DNA of 26,126 bases from an uncultured Collinsella sp. Its GTDB lineage: Bacteria; Actinomycetota; Coriobacteriia; Coriobacteriales; Coriobacteriaceae. Positions within the stretch are counted from its first letter, which is position 1; each line of letters opens with the position of its first letter. Under the pieces are notes generated by a model. It did not search any database, was not told the DNA's origin, and worked only from the letters and a program-made list of their open reading frames with translations. The translations under genes and the position numbers were made by a program. Below are positions 1 through 6,971 of this stretch, piece by piece. The stretch lies in contig USBA01000006.1 of the NCBI GenBank assembly GCA_900552735.1, positions 1-26,126 of the forward strand. The letters run 5' to 3'.

Positions 1-11
1 CCCGCCCACCC

Positions 12-68
12 AACCCCACGCCCCCCTTACTTAGTCGGGGGGTGGGGGGCCTTATATTAGGTGGGGTT
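12..68. repeat. G/C-tract nested stem-loop in the upstream region
   Basis: An outer 8-bp arm (AACCCCAC at 12-19, GTGGGGTT at 61-68) encloses an inner C6/G6 stem (21-26 with 37-42). A run of nine C follows at 90-98. The rest of 1-311 holds only a short dyad (AATGGC-AG-GCCATT, 173-186) and no convincing gene. The structure may be the terminator of a gene left of the window or a structured leader, but no clear U-tract is present. The pairing is certain and the function is not. Confidence 0.4.
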
Positions 69-311
69 CAAATTTGACCTTTTGGCAAACCCCCCCCCAT
101 AAAACCCAAAATAACCCACCGCAACGTATTGAGAGGGCTCTTGGCTGTTATGCGAACTAACATTTGTCATGAAATGGCAGGCCATTAGGGGGTTGCTACT
201 CGTAGTTGCGGTAGGGTTGGGGCAGATTCTAACTAGAAATGGTGGTCGCTACCGGTTATTCTCGGCATACTCGGCTCATTCGATTACGGTCGCCACATGA
301 AAGGAACCACT

Positions 312-1232
312 ATGGATCTTGCGATGGCACAGCGCCTCGTCGATCGCCGCAAAGCTGCCGGTCTTTCCCAGGAGGCTCTTGCTGCCCAGTTGGGCGTAAG
401 CCGCCAAGCTGTCAGCAAATGGGAACGCAGCGAATCCTCGCCCGATACCGATAACCTTATTGCACTCGCCTCGCTGTATGGCGTGTCACTGGATGAGTTG
501 CTATATGGGGAAGCGGCTAGCGATGTCGACACCTCGGCCGACGATGACGTTGACGCAAATAATTACGACGAGACTGAAGGCACCGAGTCTTCTACCGAGC
601 ACGTGGATCCTGACGGCAAGCCACTTGTCGACATTTCCCTTGCACGCGGCATTCACGTTGTCGACCCCAACAAAGGTGAAGAGGTTCATGTTGGTTGGAG
701 CGGCATCCACGTGGCTAACGAGCGCAAGGGTGAAGAGGTCCATGTGGGGCCGGGCGGATTGCATATCGATACGCTAGAGGACGATGGACACAGCGTACAT
801 ACCAATGCCGACGGCACCGTCACCATCGACGGCGAGACGTTTTCCAGCTGGAAAGAGGCACACGACAAGCTCGACCATCATGGCAAGCATTTCCACACCA
901 AGATCGGTCGCGCATGGAACGAGTTTCCCTTTCCTGCACTTGTCGTCCTCGCCTATCTCGCGCTCGGCATCATCTGCGGCACGTGGGGTATGGGGCTCTT
1001 TCTGGTCTTTCTGATTCCCGTCTACGAGGCGATGGGCGACTTTATCGACCGACATCATCTCTCCAAGCTGATCGGCGTCGTCTATGCAACAGCCGCCATT
1101 GCCTGGTTCCTCTATATGTGGCTTTGTTTGGCACAGCCCCATCCCGCATGGGTCATCCTCATCACGATTCCCTTCATAGAGGCACTCATGTGCTGGTGCC
1201 GAAAGCAATGGAAGCGCCGCAAACAAGCCTAA
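312..1232 (+). CDS. Membrane-anchored XRE-family (HTH) transcriptional regulator
   Basis: A 306-residue protein. Residues 5-62 are a Cro/C1-type helix-turn-helix (LSQEALAAQLGVSRQAVSKWE). Residues 68-110 form an acidic linker. Residues 113-148 are two copies of an 18-residue repeat (GIHVxxxxKGEEVHVGxx) with a partial third. The C-terminal third (about 207-296) has three or four hydrophobic segments and ends in a basic tail. The start at 312 is preferred over the in-frame ATG at 297 because AAAGGA sits 7 nt before it. The layout suggests a DNA-binding domain tethered to the membrane, with the His/Val repeat perhaps sensing a ligand or metal. That role is inference. No neighbour points to a target. 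Confidence 0.85.
   Translation: MDLAMAQRLVDRRKAAGLSQEALAAQLGVSRQAVSKWERSESSPDTDNLIALASLYGVSLDELLYGEAASDVDTSADDDVDANNYDETEGTESSTEHVDPDGKPLVDISLARGIHVVDPNKGEEVHVGWSGIHVANERKGEEVHVGPGGLHIDTLEDDGHSVHTNADGTVTIDGETFSSWKEAHDKLDHHGKHFHTKIGRAWNEFPFPALVVLAYLALGIICGTWGMGLFLVFLIPVYEAMGDFIDRHHLSKLIGVVYATAAIAWFLYMWLCLAQPHPAWVILITIPFIEALMCWCRKQWKRRKQA
648..755 (+). repeat. Two tandem 54-bp coding repeats in the XRE regulator
   Basis: Two adjacent 54-bp units (648-701 and 702-755) encode 18-residue repeats sharing GIHV and KGEEVHVG. The DNA has diverged mostly at third codon positions, so the duplication is not recent and the protein pattern appears conserved by selection. Confidence 0.7.
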
Positions 1233-1282
1233 GCCGTTCCAACCCGTCAACAATGCTTGGCCAACGCCGCTCGCCCCTTCCA

Positions 1283-1348
1283 AGTTGCGGTGAAATACGG
1301 ACCGTTGAGGACCTTGGAGCGTCTAACAGTCCCGATTTCACCGCAACT
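1283..1348. repeat. Inverted repeat, AGTTGCGGTGA family (copy 1)
   Basis: AGTTGCGGTGAAAT at 1283-1296 is exactly complementary to 1335-1348, and three further pairs form past a bulged A. The first 11 bases match the arms of the palindrome at 9543-9609, which makes this a dispersed family. The element lies 50 bp after the regulator stop and could act as a transcript-end hairpin, although no U-run follows. Confidence 0.75.
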
Positions 1349-1420
1349 CACGAATGGACAGGGCAATTCCAACACGGGAACTGGCATTTAACTCGCCGCA
1401 TGCCAAGAAAATGGCCGATT

Positions 1421-1542
1421 TACTACGATGAACTCGATGAGGCCGACCACACCCATCTTTTTCAAAAATCGGCAAGCTTTCTACCTGCGGTTTTACTTTC
1501 ACCCTTTTCGGCATGGTCGAAGGCATTCGAATCATCGTAGTA
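1421..1542. repeat. Long imperfect inverted repeat in the 1233-1680 intergenic region
   Basis: TACTACGATGA (1421-1431) pairs with TCATCGTAGTA (1532-1542). Further complementary blocks lie between them (GCCGATTT near 1414 and AAATCGGC near 1468). The 448-bp gap between the regulator and the next gene is otherwise without recognisable coding content. Short reading frames here have no ribosome binding site and look like products of the palindrome. Confidence 0.5.
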
Positions 1543-1680
1543 ATTAGGCGCATTTTGTAGCAAACGGTTCATTCAGGTTCGAACTCGAAGACCGATGGTC
1601 CCCTCATCCACGGCTGTGAGCGAAAATACCAAATAGAATAAAAATCGAATGGCTAAGTCTGTTTGGTGAACGGAGGCAAT

Positions 1681-2010
1681 ATGGGCGAGGTAACTGAAAG
1701 CGACTGGAAGCTGTTTAAAGAGCTGCTCCCAAAATGGCAAGAAAGCTATATGGAAATGCTCATCGGCCAGTACATCGAGATACTGAACGGTGGCAGTGAA
1801 GCGTCCAGTAGATTTTGGGCGTTAGAAGAGCGTATCAATAGGGACAAGCTGTCCTCAGGAGTGCTTGTGAACGATATTCGCCGCAGCACCATGCGTTATG
1901 AGTTAGCCAACTTGCTTTCCGATAACGTTATCACGCTCGACGACCTTGACGGTTTCACCGAAGACATTAAGGGCTACGCACGACGTTGCATCGGTCGGCA
2001 AGAACGCTGA
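1681..2010 (+). CDS. Small conserved protein of unknown function
   Basis: A 109-residue acidic, soluble, mostly helical protein starting MGEVTESDWKLFKELLPKWQ. The start at 1681 has GGAGG 5 nt upstream, whereas the earlier GTG at 1663 has no such site. From memory, the WK-LF-LP-WQE-YM opening and the VITxDDLDGF segment near the C-terminus resemble a family of about 100-residue proteins widespread in Firmicutes and Coriobacteria. These are often misannotated as multidrug transporters, but no membrane segment is visible here. No function is proposed. It is a single-gene unit flanked on both sides by repeat-rich gaps. Confidence 0.7.
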   Translation: MGEVTESDWKLFKELLPKWQESYMEMLIGQYIEILNGGSEASSRFWALEERINRDKLSSGVLVNDIRRSTMRYELANLLSDNVITLDDLDGFTEDIKGYARRCIGRQER

Positions 2011-2346
2011 ACGACATGCGCATCCACAGCCGCTGTACTGCATAAACCGCCCCGCCGGATGCATATTTCGGCTGGGTGGTTGCTTTTTGCCCACGGGTAC
2101 CCCAGGGGGCGGCGTGCAAATTCCGGAGTATTCAGCATCCCGGAGTCCGCGGGCGCGGGAATGGGTGCACAAAACCGCGTTGAAAGCCTTGATTATGGGC
2201 CCTCGGCACCTCAAGGATCGCTCATTTTTACAGTATGCGGCTCATGGCGCCTGCTTTTCGCCCAAAATCCAGTATGCAGGCACCCACGGCTGCTGAAAAC
2301 TCCCAAAAATGCACGCTGCACCCACCCTAGGCACCCGCAGCAAGAA
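2011..2346. other. Non-coding gap with short repeats
   Basis: No supported gene is present. The gap contains an imperfect dyad (GTGCAAATTCC near 2116 with GGAATGGGTGCAC near 2158) and two copies of CAGTATGC (near 2230 and 2271). Overlapping reading frames in several phases lack ribosome binding sites. It may be a decayed or dispersed intergenic element, but I do not recognise it. Confidence 0.4.
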
Positions 2347-2531
2347 GACGAATAGCCTCGGCCTTCCTAGTTACCGCAGGAGGCCCCAGGGCTTACCTCC
2401 CAAATCTTTCCGCAGGACGGAAGGACCCCGCCGCGCGAAGCGCGCAGCGGGGTCCTGACATGTCCGAGGACGATTTGGGAGGTAAGCCCTGGAGCCTCCG
2501 ATGAGAGCAGTTCCAGCCGAGGCTATTCGTC
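2347..2531. repeat. Large nested inverted duplication spanning the pfkA 3' end
   Basis: Outer arms of 16 bp (2347-2362 and 2516-2531) are perfect complements. A middle pair of arms, 2379-2406 and 2472-2499, is 28 nt with one mismatch and includes 21 perfect bp. An inner hairpin lies at 2422-2456. The right outer arm contains the last codons and stop of the phosphofructokinase gene, so the left arm is an inverted copy of that gene end. Sequence between outer and middle arms is not complementary. Confidence 0.9.
2422..2456 (-). terminator. Probable pfkA transcription terminator hairpin
   Basis: AGGACCCCGC (2422-2431) pairs with GCGGGGTCCT (2447-2456). A second 5-bp stem inside closes on an AAG loop, with one mismatch between stems. 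This very stable hairpin lies about 70 nt past the kinase stop in its reading direction. The U-run is poor, so the terminator role is inferred from position and stability. Confidence 0.55.
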
Positions 2532-3602
2532 GCCGAAGCTGATGCCCAGCGCCTTGGCCTCCCGTACCAGGTCACTCTGGGGGTCGACAAACTTGAGCTT
2601 GCCGGCGACATCCTCGAGCGGCATGTGGCATATTTTGCCGTCGCGCAGGGCAATCATGTAGCCAAACTCGCCGCGCAGGCAGCCGAGCGCTGCCTCGACG
2701 CCGCACTGAGTCGCAAAGATGCGGTCCTGGGCGTCGGGCTGGCCACCGCGCTGCGTGTGGCCGGGGATGGCGACGCGAGTCTCGCGACCGGTCTTGGCCT
2801 CGATCTCCTTGGCGATGTCGTACACGATTGACGGGCTCGTGCGCTCGGCGAGCTTCTTCTTGTACTCCTTCTTGGACAGCGCCGCGTCCTCCTTGGAGAT
2901 AGCGCCCTCGGCGACGGCCACGATGGTAAAGCGGCTGCCGGTCTCCATGCGATGCTCGATGGTCTTGATGACGTTATCCATGTCGTAGGGGATCTCGGGA
3001 ATCAAGATGACATCTGCGCCGCCCGCGACGCCGGCATACAGCGGGATCCAGCCAACCTTGTGGCCCATGATCTCGATAACGAACACGCGCCCATGGCTCG
3101 AGGCGGTGGTGTGAATGTCGTCGATGCACTTGGTAGCGACGTCGATGGCGCTCGTAAAGCCAAACGTCAACTCGGTGCCCCAGGTGTCGTTATCGATGGT
3201 CTTGGGCAGGGCGATAACGTTGAGGCCCTCTTCGCGCAGGCGGTTGGCGGTCTTGGTGGAGCCGTTGCCGCCCAGCATAAACAGGCAGTCGAGCTGCAGC
3301 TTATGATAGGTGTGGACCATCGCCGGCACCTTCTCGACGCCGTCGGCCTCGGGAGTGTCCAGGCGCTTGAACGGTGTACGGCTCGTGCCCAGGATGGTGC
3401 CGCCGCGGGTGAGGATGCCGCTAAAATCGGCGGGAGTCATGACACGGAATCTGCTGTAGATAAGGCCCTGGTAGCCGTCCTCAAAACCATAGATCTCAAT
3501 AGGCTCTTTGCTATTGGTCATAAGCGTTTTGACAATGCCGCGCATGGTGGCGTTGAGTGCCTGGCAGTCGCCGCCACTGGTAAGAAGACCGATCCTGAGC
3601 AT
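2523..3602 (-). CDS. pfkA: 6-phosphofructokinase
   Basis: A 359-residue cytoplasmic glycolytic enzyme that phosphorylates fructose 6-phosphate to the 1,6-bisphosphate. Visible family motifs are the N-terminal GLLTSGGDCQALN, GGNGST at 111-116, PKTIDND at 133-139 (Asp137 the expected catalytic base), the EIMGHKVGW substrate loop and PGHTQRGG. Phosphoryl-donor signatures are mixed. Gly114 corresponds to the glycine of ATP enzymes, while Lys134 in PKTIDND is the residue usual in PPi enzymes. Asn113 replaces the Asp of GGDGS. ATP use is more likely from Gly114, but the donor is not certain. The start has AAGGA 7 nt upstream. The gene is a single unit whose stop lies in a large inverted duplication. 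Confidence 0.93.
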   Translation of the reverse strand: MLRIGLLTSGGDCQALNATMRGIVKTLMTNSKEPIEIYGFEDGYQGLIYSRFRVMTPADFSGILTRGGTILGTSRTPFKRLDTPEADGVEKVPAMVHTYHKLQLDCLFMLGGNGSTKTANRLREEGLNVIALPKTIDNDTWGTELTFGFTSAIDVATKCIDDIHTTASSHGRVFVIEIMGHKVGWIPLYAGVAGGADVILIPEIPYDMDNVIKTIEHRMETGSRFTIVAVAEGAISKEDAALSKKEYKKKLAERTSPSIVYDIAKEIEAKTGRETRVAIPGHTQRGGQPDAQDRIFATQCGVEAALGCLRGEFGYMIALRDGKICHMPLEDVAGKLKFVDPQSDLVREAKALGISFGDE

Positions 3603-3641
3603 GATGAATCCTTCCGGGCAAGTTATAACATGCGCATAAGT

Positions 3642-3671
3642 TTACCCCCGCACACTGTTGATACGGGGTAA
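3642..3671. promoter_or_regulatory. Dyad upstream of phosphofructokinase
   Basis: TTACCCC (3642-3648) and GGGGTAA (3665-3671) are perfect complements 16 nt apart. They lie 40-70 bp before the kinase start and 70 bp after the stop of the upstream minus-strand gene. The dyad could be an operator or a weak terminator. Confidence 0.35.
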
Positions 3672-3741
3672 AACGTGTTAGCTCAAGCGTATAGAAATGT
3701 AAGCAACGTCAGGCGAGCGTAAGGTCGACGGTGCCAGCTCC

Positions 3742-4827
3742 TTACAGCGCGAAGGCGTCGACGTCGCCCCAGTGGCGGCGCAGCGTAATAGCGGCGGCGG
3801 GCTCGGTATTGTCAAAGACGACCGACCATTGCGTATTGCTGGTGATGTCTTCCGGATTGGGTTCTTGCGCTGCGGCGCGCAGGGCCTTCCAAGCGACTGC
3901 CTCGTCTTGGGCACCGACATGGGCGTCGAGGACATCGGCGATTGCGACGGCGCGCTCTTTACCATGTCCCAGCTCGCCATTCTTTTGGTTGGGCAGCACC
4001 TCGTCGCCATAGCAGGCGTAGAAGTTCGTGACCTGGCGGACGGGCGTCGCCTTGCATGTACGGTCGGGGTCGCGCGGATCCCACTCCACCACCCGCGCGT
4101 CACCGGCGGCGTCGTTGATAAAGAAGTGGTAATCGCGTCCTGCCATGGCGTGCATGTCGTGGGCGGAAAGCAGGTCGACAGCTTCTTGCGTGGTGGCGGC
4201 ACGGTCGAGCACCAGACGGATGGCGAGCGAGGTATTGATGACGGGGCGTTGCGTGTCCTGGTCACAGGGCTTGGAATCCAGAGTGAGTACGGCAATGGAC
4301 ACGCCGCATTCGTTAACACCGTCGAGCTGGGCAAACGGGCCCATGAGTGCGGCGGCACGTCCGGCGACGGAGTCAAGCGGTGTGTTATCGCCCAGGTTGT
4401 TAAGGGCGGCAAGCCCGATGGAGGCATAGCCGCCGCGTGGGTGATTGCGCACCAGCAGCGCCGAGGTGTCGTCCTTAAAGTCGTAATTGCGACCGGTGCG
4501 CACGCGGCCTTCGGCATCTACGGCGACAAAAGCGCTGCAGGCAAACTGCGGCGCTTGGACATGTGCCGGCACACCGGGCAGCACCTGCGCCACTACGGCA
4601 TCGATGTAGGCCTGGTCGTCGCGCACGCCAGCGGCGATGATGCGGTCGAGGTCGTAGTCGTAAGCGATGTCGATTGCGTACAGGTCATAGCCATCCGCGT
4701 AGCCGGTCAAGCGCTTGAGCGACGCGGCGGACTTGATTTGCTTGTGATAAACGATACCGGTGGCAGCGGCAAGGCCGACGGCGACTCCCGCGACACCGCA
4801 GGCGATGGCAATGTTACGTGGCTTCAT
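3742..4827 (-). CDS. Ntn-hydrolase family linear amide C-N hydrolase (choloylglycine hydrolase / C45 acyltransferase-like), membrane-anchored
   Basis: A 361-residue protein. Residues 5-26 are a hydrophobic signal anchor. The catalytic fold appears to start at Cys97 in PQFACSAFVAVD, followed 13-16 residues later by GRNYDF. This pairing of nucleophile Cys and R-N-x-D-F is typical of bile salt hydrolase, penicillin acylase V and C45 acyltransferase relatives. GVNECGVSIAVL and N-T-S-L-A-I-R support the same fold. Cys97 would have to become N-terminal through removal of a propeptide of about 96 residues, which here carries the membrane anchor. The substrate (acyl amide, bile salt, peptide or signal lactone) cannot be read from the sequence. 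GAGGAG lies 5 nt before the start. It is a lone gene between two unrelated units. Confidence 0.75.
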   Translation of the reverse strand: MKPRNIAIACGVAGVAVGLAAATGIVYHKQIKSAASLKRLTGYADGYDLYAIDIAYDYDLDRIIAAGVRDDQAYIDAVVAQVLPGVPAHVQAPQFACSAFVAVDAEGRVRTGRNYDFKDDTSALLVRNHPRGGYASIGLAALNNLGDNTPLDSVAGRAAALMGPFAQLDGVNECGVSIAVLTLDSKPCDQDTQRPVINTSLAIRLVLDRAATTQEAVDLLSAHDMHAMAGRDYHFFINDAAGDARVVEWDPRDPDRTCKATPVRQVTNFYACYGDEVLPNQKNGELGHGKERAVAIADVLDAHVGAQDEAVAWKALRAAAQEPNPEDITSNTQWSVVFDNTEPAAAITLRRHWGDVDAFAL

Positions 4828-4988
4828 GGCGGCTCCTCTCGTCCTGTTAGCGTAATTGTCGCAAAAGGTGCACGGGCATGATGGCTCAACTTGGTGAGCG
4901 GTGCGGGATTAAACACGGAATGAAGAGTGCAGCGCTGGCGCGGCGGGGTATGCTGGAGGGGACCATCAACCCAGCGAAAGGGGAGAGC

Positions 4989-6374
4989 ATGACGGATCAG
5001 GAAACGCCCGAGCGCGCGCATGTGACGGCCGATGATATCGAGGCCGCCAACGACCTTATCGACTTTATCGAGGCATGCCCCAGCATGTTCCATACGGCGG
5101 CGACCATTATGGCCGAGCTCGACGAGGCGGGCTTTACCTACCTGTCCGAGAACGCGGCGTGGGACATCGAGCCGGGCGGGCGTTATTACACGCAGCGCAA
5201 CACCTCGAGCGTTATCGCCTTTAAGGTGGGCGAGGACCTGGCTGCTACGTGGGGCGAGGACGGCGTTGCCGGCGACTACCATTTTCAGCTGACGGCGTCG
5301 CACAGCGACTCGCCGACGTTTAAGGTTAAGGCCGTGCCCGAGCTCGACGGCGCGGGCGAGACGCTGCGCCTGAACACCGAGGCCTACGGCGGCATGATCG
5401 ACTACACCTGGTTCGACCGTCCGCTGGCACTCGCGGGCCGCGTGCTGGTACGCGAGGGCGACCGTATCGAGAGTCGTTTGCTCGCTACCGAGCGCGAAGT
5501 CGCCATCATCCCGAGCCTTGCCATCCACATGAACCGTGGCGTTAACGAGAGCTTTGCTCCCAACCGAGCCGTCGACCTGTGCCCGCTCATCAGCGCCGGC
5601 GAACTCAAGCAGGGAGATTTTGATGCCCTGATTGCCGAAGAGCTGGACGTTGAGCCCGAGCAAATTCTGGGCCGCGATTTGTTCCTGGTCAACCGCCAGG
5701 ATGCGCGCATTTGGGGCTGGGCCGACGAGTTTATCTCGACGCCCAAGCTTGATGACCTGGCTTGCGCCTATACCTCGCTACAGGCATTTTTGGGCACCGA
5801 GAACGCGCACGACGTCTCGGTCTTTTGCTGCTTTGATAACGAGGAGGTTGGCTCCGAGACCAAGCAGGGCGCCATGTCGACCTTCTTGGCCGACGCGTTG
5901 CGACGCATCAACGGGTCGCTGGGCTTCGATGACGAGTCGTACCATCGCGCGCTTGCCGCCTCGATGCTTGTGAGCTGCGACAACGCGCATGCTGTGCACC
6001 CCAACCATGCCGAGAAGTGCGATGCCCGCAACCAGGTCGTACTCAACGGCGGTATTGTCATCAAGGAAGCCGCCAACCAGCACTACTGCACCGATGCCTT
6101 TAGCCGCGCGGTGTTCCAAGCCATCTGCGATGACGCCGACGTGCCCACGCAGGCCTTCGCCAACAAGAGCGATATGGCGGGCGGTTCGACCCTGGGCAAC
6201 CTGTCGAACATGCAGGCGAGCATGCATGCCGTTGACGTGGGCCTGCCGCAGCTTGCCATGCACTCGAGCTACGAGACCGGCGGCGTGCGCGACGTGATGT
6301 GTGCCATCCGCGCCCTCACGGCCTTCTACGAGCGAAACCTAACCATCAACGGCGCCGAAAGCGTGGAGCTCTAA
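4989..6374 (+). CDS. M18 family aminopeptidase
   Basis: A 461-residue cytoplasmic zinc aminopeptidase that removes N-terminal, often acidic, residues from peptides. The M18 motifs are in order: HSDSPT at 105-110 (metal His and Asp), KLDDLACAYT near 253 (bridging Asp), DNEEVGS near 283 (catalytic and metal Glu), SCDNAHAVHPN near 329, and MHSSYE with His425 as last metal ligand. Length matches the usual 420-470. An open frame runs further upstream to 4878, but the ATG at 4989 follows AAAGGGGAG by 4-5 nt and begins the homologous region. It is divergent from the amide hydrolase. Its stop codon touches a REP-like hairpin, and a strong terminator follows. Confidence 0.93.
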   Translation: MTDQETPERAHVTADDIEAANDLIDFIEACPSMFHTAATIMAELDEAGFTYLSENAAWDIEPGGRYYTQRNTSSVIAFKVGEDLAATWGEDGVAGDYHFQLTASHSDSPTFKVKAVPELDGAGETLRLNTEAYGGMIDYTWFDRPLALAGRVLVREGDRIESRLLATEREVAIIPSLAIHMNRGVNESFAPNRAVDLCPLISAGELKQGDFDALIAEELDVEPEQILGRDLFLVNRQDARIWGWADEFISTPKLDDLACAYTSLQAFLGTENAHDVSVFCCFDNEEVGSETKQGAMSTFLADALRRINGSLGFDDESYHRALAASMLVSCDNAHAVHPNHAEKCDARNQVVLNGGIVIKEAANQHYCTDAFSRAVFQAICDDADVPTQAFANKSDMAGGSTLGNLSNMQASMHAVDVGLPQLAMHSSYETGGVRDVMCAIRALTAFYERNLTINGAESVEL

Positions 6375-6412
6375 AACCTACCAAAAAGGGACAGGTTTAT
6401 TTTGGCAGGTTT
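6374..6412. repeat. GGGACAG-core REP-like hairpin (copy 1)
   Basis: AAACCTACCAAAA (6374-6386) pairs with TTTTGGCAGGTTT (6400-6412), 12 of 13 bp, around AGGGACAGGTTTA. The same core and arms recur at 8491-8526, and a variant lies at 22092-22126. The arm starts on the last base of the aminopeptidase stop codon. Confidence 0.8.
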
Positions 6413-6461
6413 CATCTGGGCGAATGCAAAGGGTGAAACCGAACTAGATCTGTGATACGTG

Positions 6462-6495
6462 GCCGCCGAGGTGCAGTGTGCCTCGGCGGCTTTTT
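6462..6495 (+). terminator. Rho-independent terminator after the M18 aminopeptidase gene
   Basis: GCCGCCGAGG (6462-6471) and CCTCGGCGGC (6481-6490) form a perfect 10-bp stem with a 9-nt loop, followed at once by TTTTT. Confidence 0.92.
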
Positions 6496-6512
6496 GTGTA
6501 CAGAGCACGGCT

Positions 6513-6565
6513 AATGCTTATAAATGCTATACATGCTTTACGTATCTACCATAGAGTTTTATGAT
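6513..6565 (+). promoter_or_regulatory. Toxin-antitoxin promoter with phased ATGCT repeats
   Basis: TTTACG (6537-6542) and TATGAT (6560-6565), 17 bp apart, fit a sigma-70 promoter 26 bp before the antitoxin start. Three ATGCT copies at 6514, 6524 and 6533 are spaced about one helical turn apart and the last touches the -35 box. They are a plausible operator for the ribbon-helix-helix antitoxin. Confidence 0.55.
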
Positions 6566-6590
6566 AGTTTTGAAGTATTAAGGAGGGGTC

Positions 6591-6971
6591 ATGACCACAA
6601 CAGCCGCTCAGATCAACGTGCGTCTCGATGCCGATCTTAAAAGGAGTGGGGACGCCGCTCTCTCCAGGGCCGGTATGACGCCGAGCCAAGCGGTGCGAGC
6701 GCTCTGGCAACTTGCAGCGTCGCTGGCCGATCGCCCCGGTGCGCTCGAGGATATCCTGCTGCCCAGTCGTGCCCGGGCGGAACAGCGCGAGCGCGAAAAG
6801 GCCGCCAAACGTAAGCTCGAGCTCATGGATCAGGGGTCGAAGCTGTTCGCTGCCGCTTGCCGTGAGTCGGGAATCGATATGGTCAGGGCTCAGCCATCGG
6901 ACGACGAAGAGCTCAAACGGAATGCCTATGCGGATCGCTATGGCGAGGAGATGAGCTGGCTCTATGAGTGA
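6591..6971 (+). CDS. RelB/DinJ-family antitoxin
   Basis: A 126-residue protein. Residues 6-55 form a ribbon-helix-helix domain of the RelB/DinJ type (QINVRLDADLKRSGDAALSR followed by GMTPSQAVRALW). The charged C-terminal half with a long helix (about 58-90) is expected to wrap the toxin. AAGGAGGGG lies 2 nt before the start, so translation should be strong, as is usual for an antitoxin made in excess. The stop overlaps the toxin start by 8 nt, giving coupled translation. The family normally represses its own promoter, and repeats upstream fit that. The expected partner would be a YafQ/RelE toxin, but a PIN protein follows instead. It is longer than typical DinJ (about 86 residues). Confidence 0.85.
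   Translation: MTTTAAQINVRLDADLKRSGDAALSRAGMTPSQAVRALWQLAASLADRPGALEDILLPSRARAEQREREKAAKRKLELMDQGSKLFAAACRESGIDMVRAQPSDDEELKRNAYADRYGEEMSWLYE

Noticed and set aside
1338..1553. 71-residue minus-strand frame in the 1233-1680 gap
   Set aside because: It lies within palindromic repeat sequence with no ribosome binding site and no recognisable family.
1576..1583. GGTTCGAA resembling the T-loop of a tRNA
   Set aside because: Flanking bases do not form a T-stem, and no acceptor or anticodon stem can be folded around it on either strand.
2059..2355. 98-residue frame in the 2011-2346 gap
   Set aside because: No ribosome binding site, odd residue composition, competing frames in other phases, and it runs into the inverted duplication.
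3772..4881. Long open frame on the plus strand across the amide hydrolase
   Set aside because: It is a GC-codon shadow of the minus-strand gene, which has clear family motifs. The same holds for the long frames at 18521-19447 (+), 2952-3671 (+) and 4824-5663 (-).
4878..4988. Longer N-terminus for the M18 aminopeptidase
   Set aside because: The extension crosses into the divergent promoter region, and the ATG at 4989 has a strong ribosome site and matches the usual family start.
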